Shown here one piece after another: positions 13,211 to 24,899 of a stretch of DNA of 64,000 nt. Numbering within the stretch: the stretch's first letter is position 1; the number at the start of each line of letters is the position of its first letter. The stretch covers positions 1,610,001 to 1,674,000 of the forward strand of contig JAQFVV010006341.1 in NCBI GenBank assembly GCA_028023455.1. Reading direction: 5' to 3'. The position numbers and the translations under genes are program-made. The stretch is from Epiperipatus broadwayi. Taxonomy: Eukaryota > Onychophora > Udeonychophora > Euonychophora > Peripatidae. Under the pieces are notes generated by a model, which worked only from the letters and a program-made list of their open reading frames with translations, searched no databases and was not told the DNA's origin.

Positions 13211-13879
13211 ATAATAAAAAATAAAAGTATTGATAAAGTGTCAAAGAAGGTGTCAATGGCATGATATGTCAAAACAAAGAATGTGAGAATAAGGTATTGA
13301 AATCGTTTTTATCAAAATAATTTAGTAGAAGCAAAAATTGAGTCAGTTTTGAGAGAATAATTTGGGAGTATATTGTCATACATATTGATTTCAGGAGTGT
13401 CTCTTTCATTTTGCTAACACGATTTCTAGTCATCTGTGCACAGGAATTTTTACTCTCATTTAAGGAGAAAACATTTTATATCACATTGCATTACTAGTTA
13501 TTGTCTATTAGTTACTCAGTTTTTATGGATGTTGCATGGGTGGTAGAGTAATATTGGGGGGGGGGGGTTTACTCTTCATTTGAACCTTAAATATATTACA
13601 GAGAAAAAGTGTTATAATTTTTATTTTTGAAATTTTAGTTTACAAATAAATAATTTAATAAGTTTTTGAATGTCTCATTTTTTTATTAAAATAAACTTCT
13701 GTGAAAAGTAGTTCACAGGGTGTGTTGATATGAAACAAGTTAATTGCATATTAATAAGCATTTGCCACATCTATTTGTAATATATTGAACCAGGTCTATT
13801 TAAAAGATATTATTTAATTATGTTTAAATGGGTTTAAACACCTTTTATCATAATTTTTAATTTAGATTTTTAATATCAT

Positions 13880-14160
13880 GTGAACGGACCGGCATTTCAA
13901 GCAGAGGGGAAATACCATCAATAGCAGAGCTATCAATGAAACCCACAATCAGATCAAGCTATGCAAAGCATAACACGATCACATTTCCAGACCGTGGCCC
14001 ATCTCAACTGCTGGATTCAAACCCCTGCCATCCAATGCATTTTATTTGTTTTGAGGGTCAACCACAGGTGCCAGCCAATCATAAGTTATATAATCAGCAT
14101 GCTTTGGACAACAGCACACAACCCAGTGCTTGAAATATCCCATGACTAGCTCATACCCTA
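13880..14160 (+). repeat. GC-richer SINE-like block
   Basis: About 280 bp of distinctly higher GC than the surroundings, with a B-box-like GGATTCAAACCCC near 14013. Overlapping short open frames here (13936-14133, 13961-14149) have no family signature. I infer a SINE or other old repeat, but no second copy in the window confirms it. Confidence 0.3.
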
Positions 14161-15403
14161 ACTCAGGATTCAGCATATTTACTTAGCACATAAAATAACT
14201 CTATACTAATTTATAGTTGACACAGTGACAAGAGAGAAAGAGAAAATAGACAAATAACAATTAAAGCAAACATTAATATTTAATTATGTATGCACATATG
14301 TATTTAATATAATATAAAATAACACAATAAAAGATTTGACATCAGAAAAATATAAATGAATTTAGGCTACAGTTATTCATTCATTTAAAATTAAGTGTAT
14401 ACACAGCTATTAAAAAATATATTTACCCAGGTTTTTATTTTGTGCATACTGTTCAATGGTTTTGTTTTTGCTTTCCAACTGGTTGGCCATTTGTTTCTCC
14501 ATCAATGGTTTCATGGTTTTCCTTCCAGGTTTATGTTGAATAATGAGAGAGTCAGAGAGAGGGTATGCGGCAGCTTCTACTTTACAATCTCAGAATTGAT
14601 TCCAGGTATTGATTCAGGGGTGAATAGTTGATGACTGAGGGCTTGGGGCATTAAGCTCTATCAGACACCTTTAACTTATGCAGCCTTTCCATTAATGTTG
14701 ACCGCAGCAGTAATGATTGGTTTACTGTTATGTTTACAATTTCCAAATATTTTGCATTCTTTAGTTGAACTCCAGACTAATAGCAATGCAAACTGTATTC
14801 CACAAACTCAACTGATGAATGATCTAGCAGATTGCACTCCTGACTGAAGAGCAATAACCATATCTTAACTCTCTCATTGTTTTATTTTATCTTGACTTGA
14901 GTCTGTCTTTTAATTATTTTTACATTTCTTTAATTAATTGATTTTTGCATTTGCATTAATCTTAATTCGTTCAGATTCATCTATCTCGATAAGATAGTTT
15001 TTTAATTAATTCAACTATTGATTTTGATTTTATTATCAATCTGAAATCTTATAAACTAATTAATTACATTTTTGAAAGTTTTGCAAACATTTTATTTTTA
15101 CAGACTAATTTGATTTCACATTTACTTATTTTATACATTATAAAAGTTTTTCTTTACAAAGACAGAGAGAGAGAGAGAAAGAGTTTTAATTTTTTTCTAT
15201 TCTATTTTAGATTTCTCCCCACTTTTGCTAAGAAGTTTTATTCTAAAAGAAAAATTTGATGCAGTACTTTTATTTTTGCAAAATTTTATTTTAAAAATCT
15301 TAAAACTAATCATAATCTAAAAAAATAAATAAATTATGAAACATGTAATGTTATTCACTAGCAGTACAATATATATTTTTTTATTCTATATTTTTTTTTA
15401 TAG

Positions 15404-15490
15404 TTAGTTGATGGCTGCATAACTAATGATGGAGATGTGTTTCTTTACGGAGCTCGGACAGTATATAAAGATTTAACCATAAGACATGGA
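15404..15490 (+). CDS. GEN1: GEN1 exon: XPG-I second acidic block
   Basis: Twenty-nine codons, phase 0 at both ends. The peptide begins LVDGCITNDGDVFLYGAR and matches the GEN1 block around VDGCLTNDGDTFLYGA with no gaps. The two Asp of TNDGD are conserved metal ligands of the XPG-I active site. Splicing from the previous exon gives NELG-LVDGC, the same length as human GEN1 at this junction. The acceptor at 15402-15403 was chosen because the nearby alternative (15406-15407) requires the weaker upstream donor. The 3' donor is GTCAGT, a little off consensus, but the end is supported by the length of the alignment through to DAHVDCY in the next exon. Confidence 0.93.
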
Positions 15491-15782
15491 GTCAGTATAA
15501 ATTTATTATTATAATTAATCATAATTATGGTTTTAAATAATTGATGTGACTATCAACTAAAATTTTTTTAATTTTACATTTAAAAAGAAAAAAAGAAATG
15601 TTTATAATTTTGAAAATTATTATTTAAGTCAGAATTTTTATGCTCTTTGTTTTATGTAAATTTCAATATTCAGGAAAATATATCTGAGAATTTGGAAGAT
15701 AAATAAGAAATATGAATGTCCTTATTGTGTCATTTGCTACACCGGATGAAACTAATTCTCAAGCTTTGACTGAGGATAAATC

Positions 15783-15895
15783 TCTATGCAGTGGTAGATT
15801 CTGGGCCTCAATATATGAGCTGTGGCTGCAATTCTCTCACCTCCAGTGATCAAATTTCATATGAACTTCCAATGAATTACATTTGATTATTATTA
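15783..15895 (+). repeat. SINE-like unit C
   Basis: An A-box-like GCAGTGGTAGATT, a GGCTGCAATTCTC segment in the B-box position, then CTCCAGTGATCAAATTTC and CATATGAACTTCC. The order matches the units at 6570 and 28098. Same family, decayed. Confidence 0.5.
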
Positions 15896-17226
15896 AGACT
15901 AAAATGTCTTTTATAGGTAAATAATGAAAATTCTATCTTGAAAATAAAATAAAGGACCTTTATTATATAAAGAGATTCTTATATTCTTTGTAGATCATAA
16001 AGGTTAAGAATTGTTGCTGTAGACAAATGACTTGTAGTATCTTTCTTGTTCATGATTAATTGGTACTGAAAATGTCTTATCTGAATAATATTAAGTTACA
16101 CTATTGTGCTAGTTATTTTCCTACATTGATAAATAATATGTCTACATCCATACCATATCTACAATTTTTTTAGGGAGGGAAGGGGGTTATATGCTTCTAA
16201 AAAATTCTATAAAAAGTCTTTGTTAGAAGCTAAATATTACAATTTTATTTATAATGATGTCAGCAAGATGTTGTAGCAACTCCCACATTCTCTAAATATG
16301 TTTCATTGTCATTTTTAAGTTAAATTCTCATCTTTCTATGTCATACCAGCACATATATATGACTGAAGACAGAATAGCAGCTTATTTATTTCCTATGAGT
16401 TGATATTTATTCTTATCATAAAGAGTACCACTTGCAGAAATATGCAAGACTATTCCAGTGGTATAATCATAGTCTCATATAAGATTGATCTATTTATCAG
16501 TCAGCCCCAAATTGAGCAACACACACACATATCGAACAGATGGATGAATGAATAACAATGCAGTGCCAAATGAAATTTAAAATTAGTTAATTTTAAAAAA
16601 ATTATAAATTATGTATTGATAAACTGGCAAGATAATAAAAATATATAATGATTCTCTATTGTTAATTACTCCTTGATTAGCTTATTGCCAGGACCCAAAC
16701 AGCAAGTTTGTTTTCTAAACTTTAATAACATAAACGTTCTTTCTAAACAAACTTGTGATGAAAAAAAAAATACTAAATTGATAATTTGATTTTCTTCATT
16801 TGTCTTAAAGCAGAATGAATTGTCCAGCATTTCTATGAAGGAAACCCAAATATCTAAATATATATAAAGTTAGTATCTATAAATGAATAGAAAAAAAAAA
16901 TTTTGTTGGGATAATAATTTAATATATTATAGATATATAAAAGTATCCAAGAAAAACAGGAAACTCAATGAGCTTGTGCTCACATACATATATTTCAATG
17001 TTACTGGAAATCATAAGTTTTATTTTGCTTAATTTTTGTATATTTGCTGAATGAATGATTTCTTTATGTTGAGACAATGTAGCCAGATATCTATATTCGA
17101 TTTTCCATTCTTTTTCAGCTAATGAAACCACTCCGAAATAACTTGACAATAAATTGAAGCTTATTTTTATTTAGAAAAGTTATTTCTTGTAATAATATCT
17201 AACATTAACTTTCAAATTAATTTTAA

Positions 17227-17400
17227 AGGTACTCATCTTATAGCTAAAGACGCCACTCTATGGCGTCGTTTTCACGCTAAAACACATAAAAATGCTGTTT
17301 CCGTGGCCGACACGTTCGAACCCGCGTTTCCTATGTCACATTGCAGCAAATACATTTTTCGAATTCACACAGTTTATAAAATAGTTACGGCTTGATGAGA
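17227..17400 (-). repeat. SINE-like fragment with B box and short hairpin
   Basis: On the minus strand, GCGGGTTCGAACGTGTCGGCC (about 17306-17326) resembles the T-arm/B-box of the tRNA-like unit at 18597. The downstream side ends in a small perfect hairpin, GACGCC-ACTCTAT-GGCGTC (about 17248-17266). CpG content is higher than in neighbouring DNA. No A box is evident. Confidence 0.4.
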
Positions 17401-17870
17401 GAGTATGTATTTGAATTGGATGGAAAAGTTGTTTTTATTGGATTTTTATTTTAAAGTATTGAAATGTTCAGATTTTGTAAAGTAATAATTATAAGACTTT
17501 TTACAACGTACTGTATTGAAGTTTTAATTGGGAAAATGTTGACAAGATCTATGTTTTTAGTGAGTTGCAATTGGGTAACGCGTCAAGTAACGTACTGTTT
17601 GTAACATTCCACAAGACAAAGAAGATTCTACCGTGTGTATATTTTTGAAGTAAAAAAGAGCAGTAACAAAAAAAATATCCATTAAGAAAAGTACAAATAT
17701 GCACGATTTTTTGTAAAATTCATAAAAAAACAAATATTATAAACATCGTTAATAAGTAAAGAAGACATTTATATGTGTTTGTTGTTGTTTAAAAAAGTTT
17801 GAGTTTCTTTCTTTTGTCTGACTATGGTTACAATTTTGATGTTTTTTATTTTAGCATTACAAACAACGGA

Positions 17871-17906
17871 ACACTAACCCTAAAACTAAACCTAACCCTA
17901 ACAACT
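17871..17906. repeat. Interstitial telomere-like tract
   Basis: Imperfect CTAACC/CTAAAC hexamers (CACTAACCCTAAAACTAAACC and on), that is, TTAGGG-type repeats read on the other strand. About five units in an AT-rich intron. This may be a relic of repair or of telomeric-end targeting by a retroelement. Confidence 0.6.
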
Positions 17907-18049
17907 TTTTATTGTCATTCTATTTGAAGTAAAAAATAATCGTAATATCTCTTTGTCTGTAAAAAAAAAAAAAAAGTAAAACGAAGACTAAAAAAATAGA
18001 CTAAGAAATTTTACTTTTTATTACAATTATTATTTTTTAAACAACAACA

Positions 18050-18160
18050 ACAAAAAAAGTCATAACACAAGTAAAAAAATATCCAATAGAAAATTGATAA
18101 AAAAAAAGCCGTAACACAAGTAAAAAAATATCCGATAGAAAATTGATTTTTCTAATAAAG
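18050..18160 (+). repeat. Direct tandem duplication of ~48 bp
   Basis: Two consecutive near-identical units (TAACACAAGTAAAAAAATAT, then CCAATAG or CCGATAG, AAAATTGAT). Non-coding. Confidence 0.75.
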
Positions 18161-18596
18161 CAAAATAAAAAACACAAATCAAATTATAATTTGTTGATTT
18201 TATTTTACATTTATTATTATCATTTAAATTGTATATGTTAATAAAAAATAATATTTAAAAAAGACGGTATCTTTATGTATAAGACAAGCCCCATTTTAAA
18301 ATTATACAATTATAATTGACATATTTATTTTGAACTTTTATTTGTCTTTTAAATATCTTATTTGGTTTTGAAAAAGCTGAGAAAAAAAAGTACAGTCAAT
18401 TGTAAAATGAAATAAAAATTGTCAGCTACAAATTCTTGTTATTTTTTGTCAAATAAATTGGGTTTTTTTATTCAGTACAAAATTGATAAAACAACTAAAA
18501 AAAAACTAGTGATCTGACTTTGTAGTAATAAATAAATGAAAAGAAGATTAAAATGAAAAAAAAAAAATTTTTTTTTTTTTTTTTAAGTGTCATAGC

Positions 18597-18683
18597 ATCG
18601 GCCGGGACATGAACCCGCAACCCGGGCAACTGCCTGCAAGTGCAAGGCAATTACGCTGACCTCTCGACCACCAATGCAAGACT
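18597..18683 (-). repeat. Class II tRNA-like SINE head
   Basis: On the minus strand a seven-base acceptor-like stem can form: GCATTGG with CCGATGC, including one G-T wobble. A D-arm-like GGTCGAGAGGTCAGC, a TGCCT...AGGCA anticodon-like stem, a long variable region and a T-arm with GGGTTCATGTCCC follow. The long variable segment resembles tRNA-Leu/Ser. The anticodon loop is wrong in size, one T-stem pair is broken, and an A-rich run follows directly, so I read it as a tRNA-derived SINE head or tRNA pseudogene. Confidence 0.55.
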
Positions 18684-18699
18684 ATTTTTTTATTATTGA

Positions 18700-19233
18700 C
18701 AATAAATATACAACAAACCACACACAAACTTCTTTATAAATCTTGATTAATTATGTGACCTATTTTAAAGTATAAAATATACTTCAACATTTTGACTATA
18801 TTCTTTTATAGTCTTTATCAAAGAACAACTAAAAAATACATAAACAACAATAAATACAAATATTCCATAATAGATATAACAAAAACAAATACCTCTTAAA
18901 ATTCTTCTAACAAACAATCTTAAGTTTTTATTATACTCATTTCTTGAATACCTTTTTTGAAATAATCCTCTATAATTATTTAATTAAATCAACTTCTTAT
19001 CCTCTATTTTTTTTTCCAGTTATCCTATTCATTACATGTTTCATTTAATCAATATGTTCTTTTATAGTATGATCTAATATATTCTAAATGTTCTACTTTA
19101 AAATCTTCATGTTTAAATTTACTCATATGGCCATAAATTGCAGAATTTTTATCATTTTTATATGTTATAATAGACCATATAATAAATCAAGATTTATAAA
19201 GAAATTTGTGTGCAGTTTGTTGTATATATATTG
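18700..19233 (-). pseudogene. Penelope-like element end with terminal inverted repeats
   Basis: The outer ~60 bp are inverted copies: TACAACAAACC...CTTTATAAATCTTGATT on the left, and the reverse, ending TTTGTTGTATATATATTG, on the right. On the minus strand near 19060-19160 a short frame reads SAIYGHM...FKHEDFKVEHLE, typical of the segment after GIY-YIG in Penelope-like elements. Downstream of it (18788-18823) is a hairpin of the form GATAAAGACTAT...ATAGTC-AAAA, the decayed form of the hammerhead-like motif. Coding end, hairpin, then terminal repeat is the order expected at a PLE end. Confidence 0.6.
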
Positions 19234-20924
19234 AAATTAATGGGCTGTTTTTAAAATAGAAAACTCTGTTTGTTATTATTTTTTAATTTATTGGCAATAA
19301 ACAGAGTGAATGTCCTGAAGAAATTCTGTTTACCACAGTTTAAAAGCATAAACTGAACCATAAATCTTTGAAAACAGAAGCCCATCTATATCAATATCTG
19401 CAAGTTTTATTTTTAGATTTCTTCATAAAAAGTTTCAAAAAATAAATATATTAACTAATATCTTAAATGAAGAGTGCAAAATTTATTTTTAAATTAATTT
19501 GAAAAAAAAAAAAGCATTTAATGTAAGGCATGAAAGTGTTTCATTTACAGATTCTATTTTATTAAAAAAGTTATCTATCTATGAAAGACTATAATTAGGA
19601 TGAATTTTAAATTTATTAATTAGTTATATCACTATGGTTTCATTAATTCCATGCAGCATTTAAAAGCATCAACTAAATATAAAATTGAATGGAGATCCCC
19701 ATCTATATTGGTTCAGTGATACATGCAGTTGATTTCATATTTCTTCTTAGAATATACTCATTTTCCTTATTTAACTTGAGTGAATTGGATAAGTGGTAAG
19801 TCAGTGATATTTGGCTTCAGATAAATGCTATTAAAAGTTGCATATTTTTATACTTTATGATCATGTTCTGTTTTCTGGGGAATTAAATTAGTTATTTTCT
19901 ATTAATAGCTAAGAATTTCAAATATTATTTGTTTTAATTTTATAGCAGCAAGATTAAGATTTTAGTTCTTATTAATTAATAAACTTGTCAGCAAAAATGA
20001 TAGAATCCAACTAATAAAGCATTTTTATGAATCTCCTTTGTAATCACCTGACTACTTCAATATCTGGGTTGTTTTTTTTTTTTTTTTCAAAATTTTCTTT
20101 AACAAATATTTATTAAAATGTATCATAAGATGAAAAAAATTAACAGCATTTTGTTATAAAAGCAAAACAAAAAAGTTACATTAAATGCTATTGCTTCATA
20201 CTTCTATTTAAATATATTCTTCAAAAACAAACAAACAATTAAAATCTTTATTTTTACATTATTACTATCACATTTTTCTATCATTTTCTCATCCCAAAAA
20301 TTTAAATTTCCTTGTCACATTATCAATTGAATTTGAAATAACATTAGCCTATTAAATAAACATTTTGTAGAAATGAGAAAAAAAAACCTCAAATATTTTC
20401 ATTTAAGACTTAGGAATGCCACGCTTTTTTACCATAAGATAAGAAGAATCATTGCAATGCTTTTTAATTACTGCTTGGTCAGAACCTACGTATTCACAGA
20501 AATTAGTTTATTGCTTGTCCACAATGGGTTAATGAAGCTATAATAGGCTACCTAAGAAATACATTGAACTTGCCGCATGAGTTCACTTGGAATTAGTTTA
20601 CTAACTCATTTAGTTATGATGATAAACTACATGATGAGTGATAATTCCAATAGTCGACTTATGTAATTCTTACTGTCAGTTATATTCTTGTCCCACATTT
20701 AATTAAAATTTGTAATAGCCTATAAGAGCTACTATTATTTTATGTCTAACTTCAGGAGTTGTATTAAGAAATGATTATACTTCTTCATTTTCAAACTTCT
20801 CACCAGTCTTTATATAAGGTAATAGTATGTATACTGAACCCCACCATTGATAGCACTGCTTTTCACCCAATGCACATCAATATACTGATTCACGGACTGT
20901 CGTTTTCTTTACAGAATACTATGG

Positions 20925-21620
20925 TAAAAAAAATTTTTTTTTCACTTTCTATACATAAAACTCGTATGGTTTTTTTTTTTTTTAATAAACAACACTTTGT
21001 TTTTATATGGTGTAGGGGGGGGGGGGTGTTTGCTTTTAAATTATCTACTTTTTTTTTGATTTTGAGCTTTTTTTTTTTTTTGATTTTAAATTATCGGTTT
21101 CTTTACATAATATTACAGGTAAAAAATTTTTTTTACCCCTTTTTATACATAAAACTCATACGGTTTTTTTTTTCTTTTTTAATAAACAAACACTTTGTTT
21201 TTAGATGGTAGAGGGGGTTGGTTTGATTTTAAATTTATCACCTTTTTTTGGATTTTGAGTTTCTTTTTTAAAGCCTTAAACAATTCAGTTTTAATAAACC
21301 AACAGTTAGTTTTTAGAGGGTGGAGGGGGGTTGGTTGGAATTTTAATTTTCATCTTTTAGTATCTTTTGCAGATGTATTTGAAACTTTGCATATTAATTT
21401 TAAATGTGTTCTAATATAGAATACATATAAAGAGATAGATTAACAAAATATACAAATTATTGGAGGTGGGTTGATTTGCTTTTAAATTGTTGACTTTTTA
21501 TTGATTTTGAGCTCTTTTTTTTTTTGGAAAGTCTTATTAATCAATTCATTTTTAATAAATCAACAGTTGGTTTTTAGAGGGGGGGGGTTTGGTTTGATTT
21601 TTAATTATCGTCTTTTATTT
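20925..21620 (+). repeat. Degenerate tandem array with G runs
   Basis: At least four units begin AATAAACAA or a close variant (about 20985, 21181, 21293 and 21555). They continue through ACTTTGTTTTTA or AGTTTGTTTTTA, a G-rich block (GAGGGGGTTGGTTTG; a run of about 12 G at 21006) and TTTTTGATTTTGAG. Unit length varies from ~110 to 260 bp. The long open frames here (20771-21211, 21195-21419, 21501-21722) are a by-product of T-rich repeats and not genes. A related G-rich phrase lies near 24365. Confidence 0.65.
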
Positions 21621-21739
21621 TCTTATTATGAGGTTTTTTTTAAAAAATATTTATGCTACCGATACCTTTATATGATAGCGAAAAGTTCTTCCTTTATTTT
21701 TGCCTTTTTCAAAAAGCCTTAAGCAGTTTGTTTTTAAAA

Positions 21740-22420
21740 AACATTTTTTTAGGGGGGCAGGGAGTTACAGTTTGTTTGACTCCAATAGGAGATGAGCCTC
21801 AAAGCTGTGATGGGATTTTGGAGCCGTCCAACCAACTTCCCTTACGCAGAGCCCAGGTATGCTTTCAGGAGTGGCAATGGAATTCCCCAGATCCTGTAGT
21901 TGACTAAAACCATGCTCCTCCCACAAATGCCTAGCTTCGCATCTGGCAGGATGTTCTCTTTCTGGAAAAACATGACAGCGTCAACTTCTGTAGCTGGGAA
22001 TTCATTCCCCTTCAAGCAATTTTGAACACTTGCCGCCAACATTTTACTGTTCTCGCATGGAACTCTGCTGAAAACCCTAACCTTTTTAGGTTGTGTGCAG
22101 TTCAAAATCATAAAGAATCATGTGTGATGGCCTGACAATTCTTAATATGTAATACTAAATCCACTACGCTTTCTCAAAATTTTTCCACAATGAATTTTTT
22201 GATAGTTTCGCATCCTTCAAATATGGCCACCATCAAATCAGACTGTAGCGAGAGTTGAATGGCACTCACTTGAGGAATACTGTCGCAAGTCAATGGGCGT
22301 AGTATTTCGTTATATAATCTTAGGATAGATCACCCTCTAGGTGGCCTGTTACGGCTCAAACAACACTGTTGTAGGGTTATTCATAAGTTAAGACCACTTA
22401 TAAACGGTATATTGATGTGC
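21740..22420 (-). pseudogene. Unrecognised GC-richer coding remnant
   Basis: This block is far less AT-rich than its surroundings. Minus-strand frames look protein-like but are interrupted. One runs 22111-21842 and includes FPATEVDAVMFFQKENILPDAK. A frame switch near 21940 would continue as RHLWEEHGFSQLQDLG and then GLCVREVGWTAPKSHH. Upstream, at 22290-22190, is VSAIQLSLQSDLMVAIFEGC. I do not recognise the family. Composition and position beside the Merlin relic suggest a transposon protein; a retrocopied host gene is also possible. Confidence 0.35.
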
Positions 22421-22977
22421 ATTGTGTGAAAAACACCATCAAGCTGTCGGGTCTATTCTATCATCATATATAATACATCATGCTTGTTAAACATGTGACA
22501 TGACAAATTGGTCTTTTAACAAGCCTTTGATATTGTTAAACTGTCCTGAATTTAGCCTGTATACTTGGTTTCTCTTAAAAATTTTATAAGGACTTCATCA
22601 ATGTTTCAGCTCACAAGAAATGCTATGTATCTGCTAACAAAAAAATGTAACAGATCACAGCAAAATATGATAACTGGAAATTAAATAACTTCAAATACCC
22701 AATATAATGAAAATGATGTATTTACTCCATAAACAGACAAAATATATAACACCCCTATGCAATCCACCTTAACTGAAACATTTAGAATTCAATCTCAATA
22801 CTGTCCAGCTCATCTAAACATATATATGCATTTCACTAAAGCCAGTTCTACTTTTCTCAGTCTACAATATTGTCTAACCATCAAAATAATATTACTTTCT
22901 GGTAGTAATTCCTATGAGAGCCTTTTCAGATGTATAAAAAATAATAATATCAGGGCAATCTGTATGGAATTCTAATC

Positions 22978-23140
22978 AGTTCATTAACCTTCAGGTAACT
23001 GGTGCCTGGGATGGGAAACTCCTCGATGACTGCGGATTCACACTCATGGCAATCTTGTTCAGCTAACTGCTTGATGACTGAGCACAGTTCCCATGAAAGA
23101 CAATGAAGACAGACAAATGTAGACAAAATTTCTCCCTATT
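22978..23140 (-). other. Unrecognised exon-like open segment, Cys-rich
   Basis: On the minus strand, about 55 codons stay open from just after an AAATAG acceptor-like site to a CTGAAG|GTTAAT donor-like site. They contain FVCLHCLSWELC and then EQDCHECESAVIEEFP, a CxxC...C...CxxC pattern. GC content is higher than in the flanks. It could be an exon of a minus-strand gene or part of the same transposon as 21740-22420. I do not recognise the protein. Confidence 0.3.
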
Positions 23141-23639
23141 TAGATCACTGCATATTTTATTATCTTCACACTAATTAAATCTTGCCTTGATGGATTTAAA
23201 ACATTCATGTTTTTTAATTCCCATTTTTTCTTACCATTATTATTTTGTTAATTAAACAAATAGGACTTTATCATTTCAAAATTCCATAATTAAATATTTC
23301 TTATTAAACAAACAACTATACTTTTGTTTTTATTTCTTTAAGCAATCTTTTTCTATAATTAATTAGTTATCTTTTCATCTGGAGTAATTTATTTTTTCTT
23401 TGAAAACAGTGTGCTTTTGTGATTTCCAATTTTTACGTTTCCAGTGATTACAATTTATATTGTATAATTCAGTAATTATAACATAGTCAGGCATGGCCAC
23501 TTGATGGCGTTGTTGTCAGTCAAAAACAAAATAATTTATATCAGTATATTCCTAAAAAATGTGGGATGATTGTGTTAGGAGAATTGTTGTGTGCTATAGT
23601 GGTAAGGAGTGGGATAGAAGAATAGATGTATTAATAAAG

Positions 23640-24235
23640 AATAGGGAGTTGGAAAGATGGAGAACTAGTATGGAGAGTAAACGAGTTTATATATATATAG
23701 AAGTAAATGGAACATTGGGTGTGATTTAATTTATGATAATAGTAAGGAAAGTAGTATTGTTTAAGGCTCGAACGGGATCTTTAGCGACAAGGGAATATTT
23801 ACATAAATGGAAAAATATGACTGATTTAATCTGCAAGTTGTGTAAGGAAGGCATAGAAAATATTAAGACATCTGTTACTTCAATGTAAATGCTTGGAAGC
23901 AGAAAGGGTACAAATAATGAAGTTATGGAAGAATAAATATGAACAAAGTGATTATACAGAAAGTGAGTTATTGGTTTTTAGGCTGGGTTTGGGAAAAGAT
24001 AAGGGGGATTTAGATATGAAGGCCATGGAGTTGACAAAGATTATGTTGTGGAAATGGGATGGAGCAGATGATGGGAAATCTTAGGGTGGAGAATGGAAAG
24101 GGAAGGTAAAGTGGCTAACAGGTTTCTCTGGGCATAGTTGCTGAGAGATTCCTGACTCTGTATAATAAGTCATAGTGCATCACATCACGTACAATGTATT
24201 GTTTTCGGCGCCTGTTTTTTACAAATTTTCATTAT
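23640..24235 (+). pseudogene. LINE 3' end: zinc-binding tail of a reverse transcriptase
   Basis: A 5'-truncated non-LTR retrotransposon tail. The frame LFKARTGSLATREYLHKW leads into CKLCKEGIENI, then, after a one-base insertion near 23867, HLLLQCKCLEAERVQIMKLW, ending at KWDGADDGKS and a stop at 24084. The CxxC...H...C set is the zinc-binding domain found after the RT in many LINEs. The 3' tail (GTGGCTAACAGGTTT...TGCTGAGA...ATCACATCAC) is matched by the inverted copy at 49320-49790. Truncation and frameshift make it inactive. I do not assign a LINE clade. Confidence 0.75.
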
Positions 24236-24899
24236 TCCCCATTTTTCTTATTGATTGATTGCTATAACTTTTTTTTTCCTGCCATTTAAAAAAAAAATTG
24301 TTTAATTTTAATTTTGTCTTTAGAAAACAAATTTTTTATTTTTTAAACACAAATTTAAATACCCTTGGGGGGAGGGGGTTGATTCATTGATTGCTGCTAC
24401 TCGCGATGTCTTTAGTAAACAACTTTTAATTTTGACACACAACTTTTAACCATATTTTTTTTGTTTTTTGTTGTTTCTAATTTGTATTAAGACATTTTTT
24501 GATACATTTTTGGTTCACTTAACTATTGTTTTGTACATAGACACAAACAAACAAAAAAAACAACTGTGTAGTTTTCAAATCAATAAAAGCCTTCCCTCCC
24601 CCTGCTTTTTATTTATGAATTTGGATCAAATGGAAAGGTTTTGGGCCCACAATTTGGTCTCCAAAAAACTTTCCCAAGTCAATGCAGTAGTGTTTACAAA
24701 CAATAACCAAAAACAAAAAAAAATACATCAACTGATCAAATGCCTTTTTTTTTGGGACACCAGAAACAAACATACAATCCAAATTACTGGTATTTGACAA
24801 CAAAACAAAACACAGTGTTCTCCAGTCCACATTCAATGCACTCTTGTGGGGACAGCTATATCAGATAGGATAGAAAGGAACATATCTTTTCCCTTTATT

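Larger units (their letters stand above)
12885..13268. repeat. 384-bp foldback element with hammerhead-like arms
   Basis: Arms of about 124 bp (12885-13008 and 13144-13268) are near-perfect inverted copies. From outside in they carry CATATCAT, a TTATCAATACTTTTATTTTT segment, GTATTACACTAACAGTTTCG, the hammerhead-like core, and TTGAATATTGTAGC at the inner edge. The 135-bp spacer is AT-rich and non-coding. The near identity of the arms implies recent origin or correction between arms. The same core motif sits in the foldbacks at 36761-37000 and 50204-51100. Confidence 0.85.
7705..15403 (+). other. GEN1 intron (7.7 kb)
   Basis: Bounded by GTAAGA and a T-rich TATAG acceptor. It contains a serine-rich open patch at about 7995-8108, an imperfect palindromic repeat (8490-9085), a dispersed 60-bp core (about 10600-10672), a short AG microsatellite (about 12028-12045), the hammerhead-bearing foldback (12885-13268), a G run (about 13556-13567), a GC-richer SINE-like block (13880-14160) and an AG tract near 15163-15182. 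I see nothing recognisable in 9100-10590, 10700-12000, 12050-12880, 13280-13860 or 14170-15390, apart from AT-rich DNA. Confidence 0.8.

Noticed and set aside
18597-18683. A functional tRNA gene
   Set aside because: Anticodon loop size and one T-stem pair are wrong, and an A-rich tail follows; better explained as a SINE head or pseudogene.
20771-21211. 146-codon open frame, the longest in the window
   Set aside because: It lies across the T-rich, G-run tandem array; residues are almost all F/L/K/N with repeat phrases and no domain.
24468-24797. 109-codon open frame
   Set aside because: A/C-rich low-complexity codons (KQKKQ, NNNQKQKK); no family motif and it sits beside a transposon relic.
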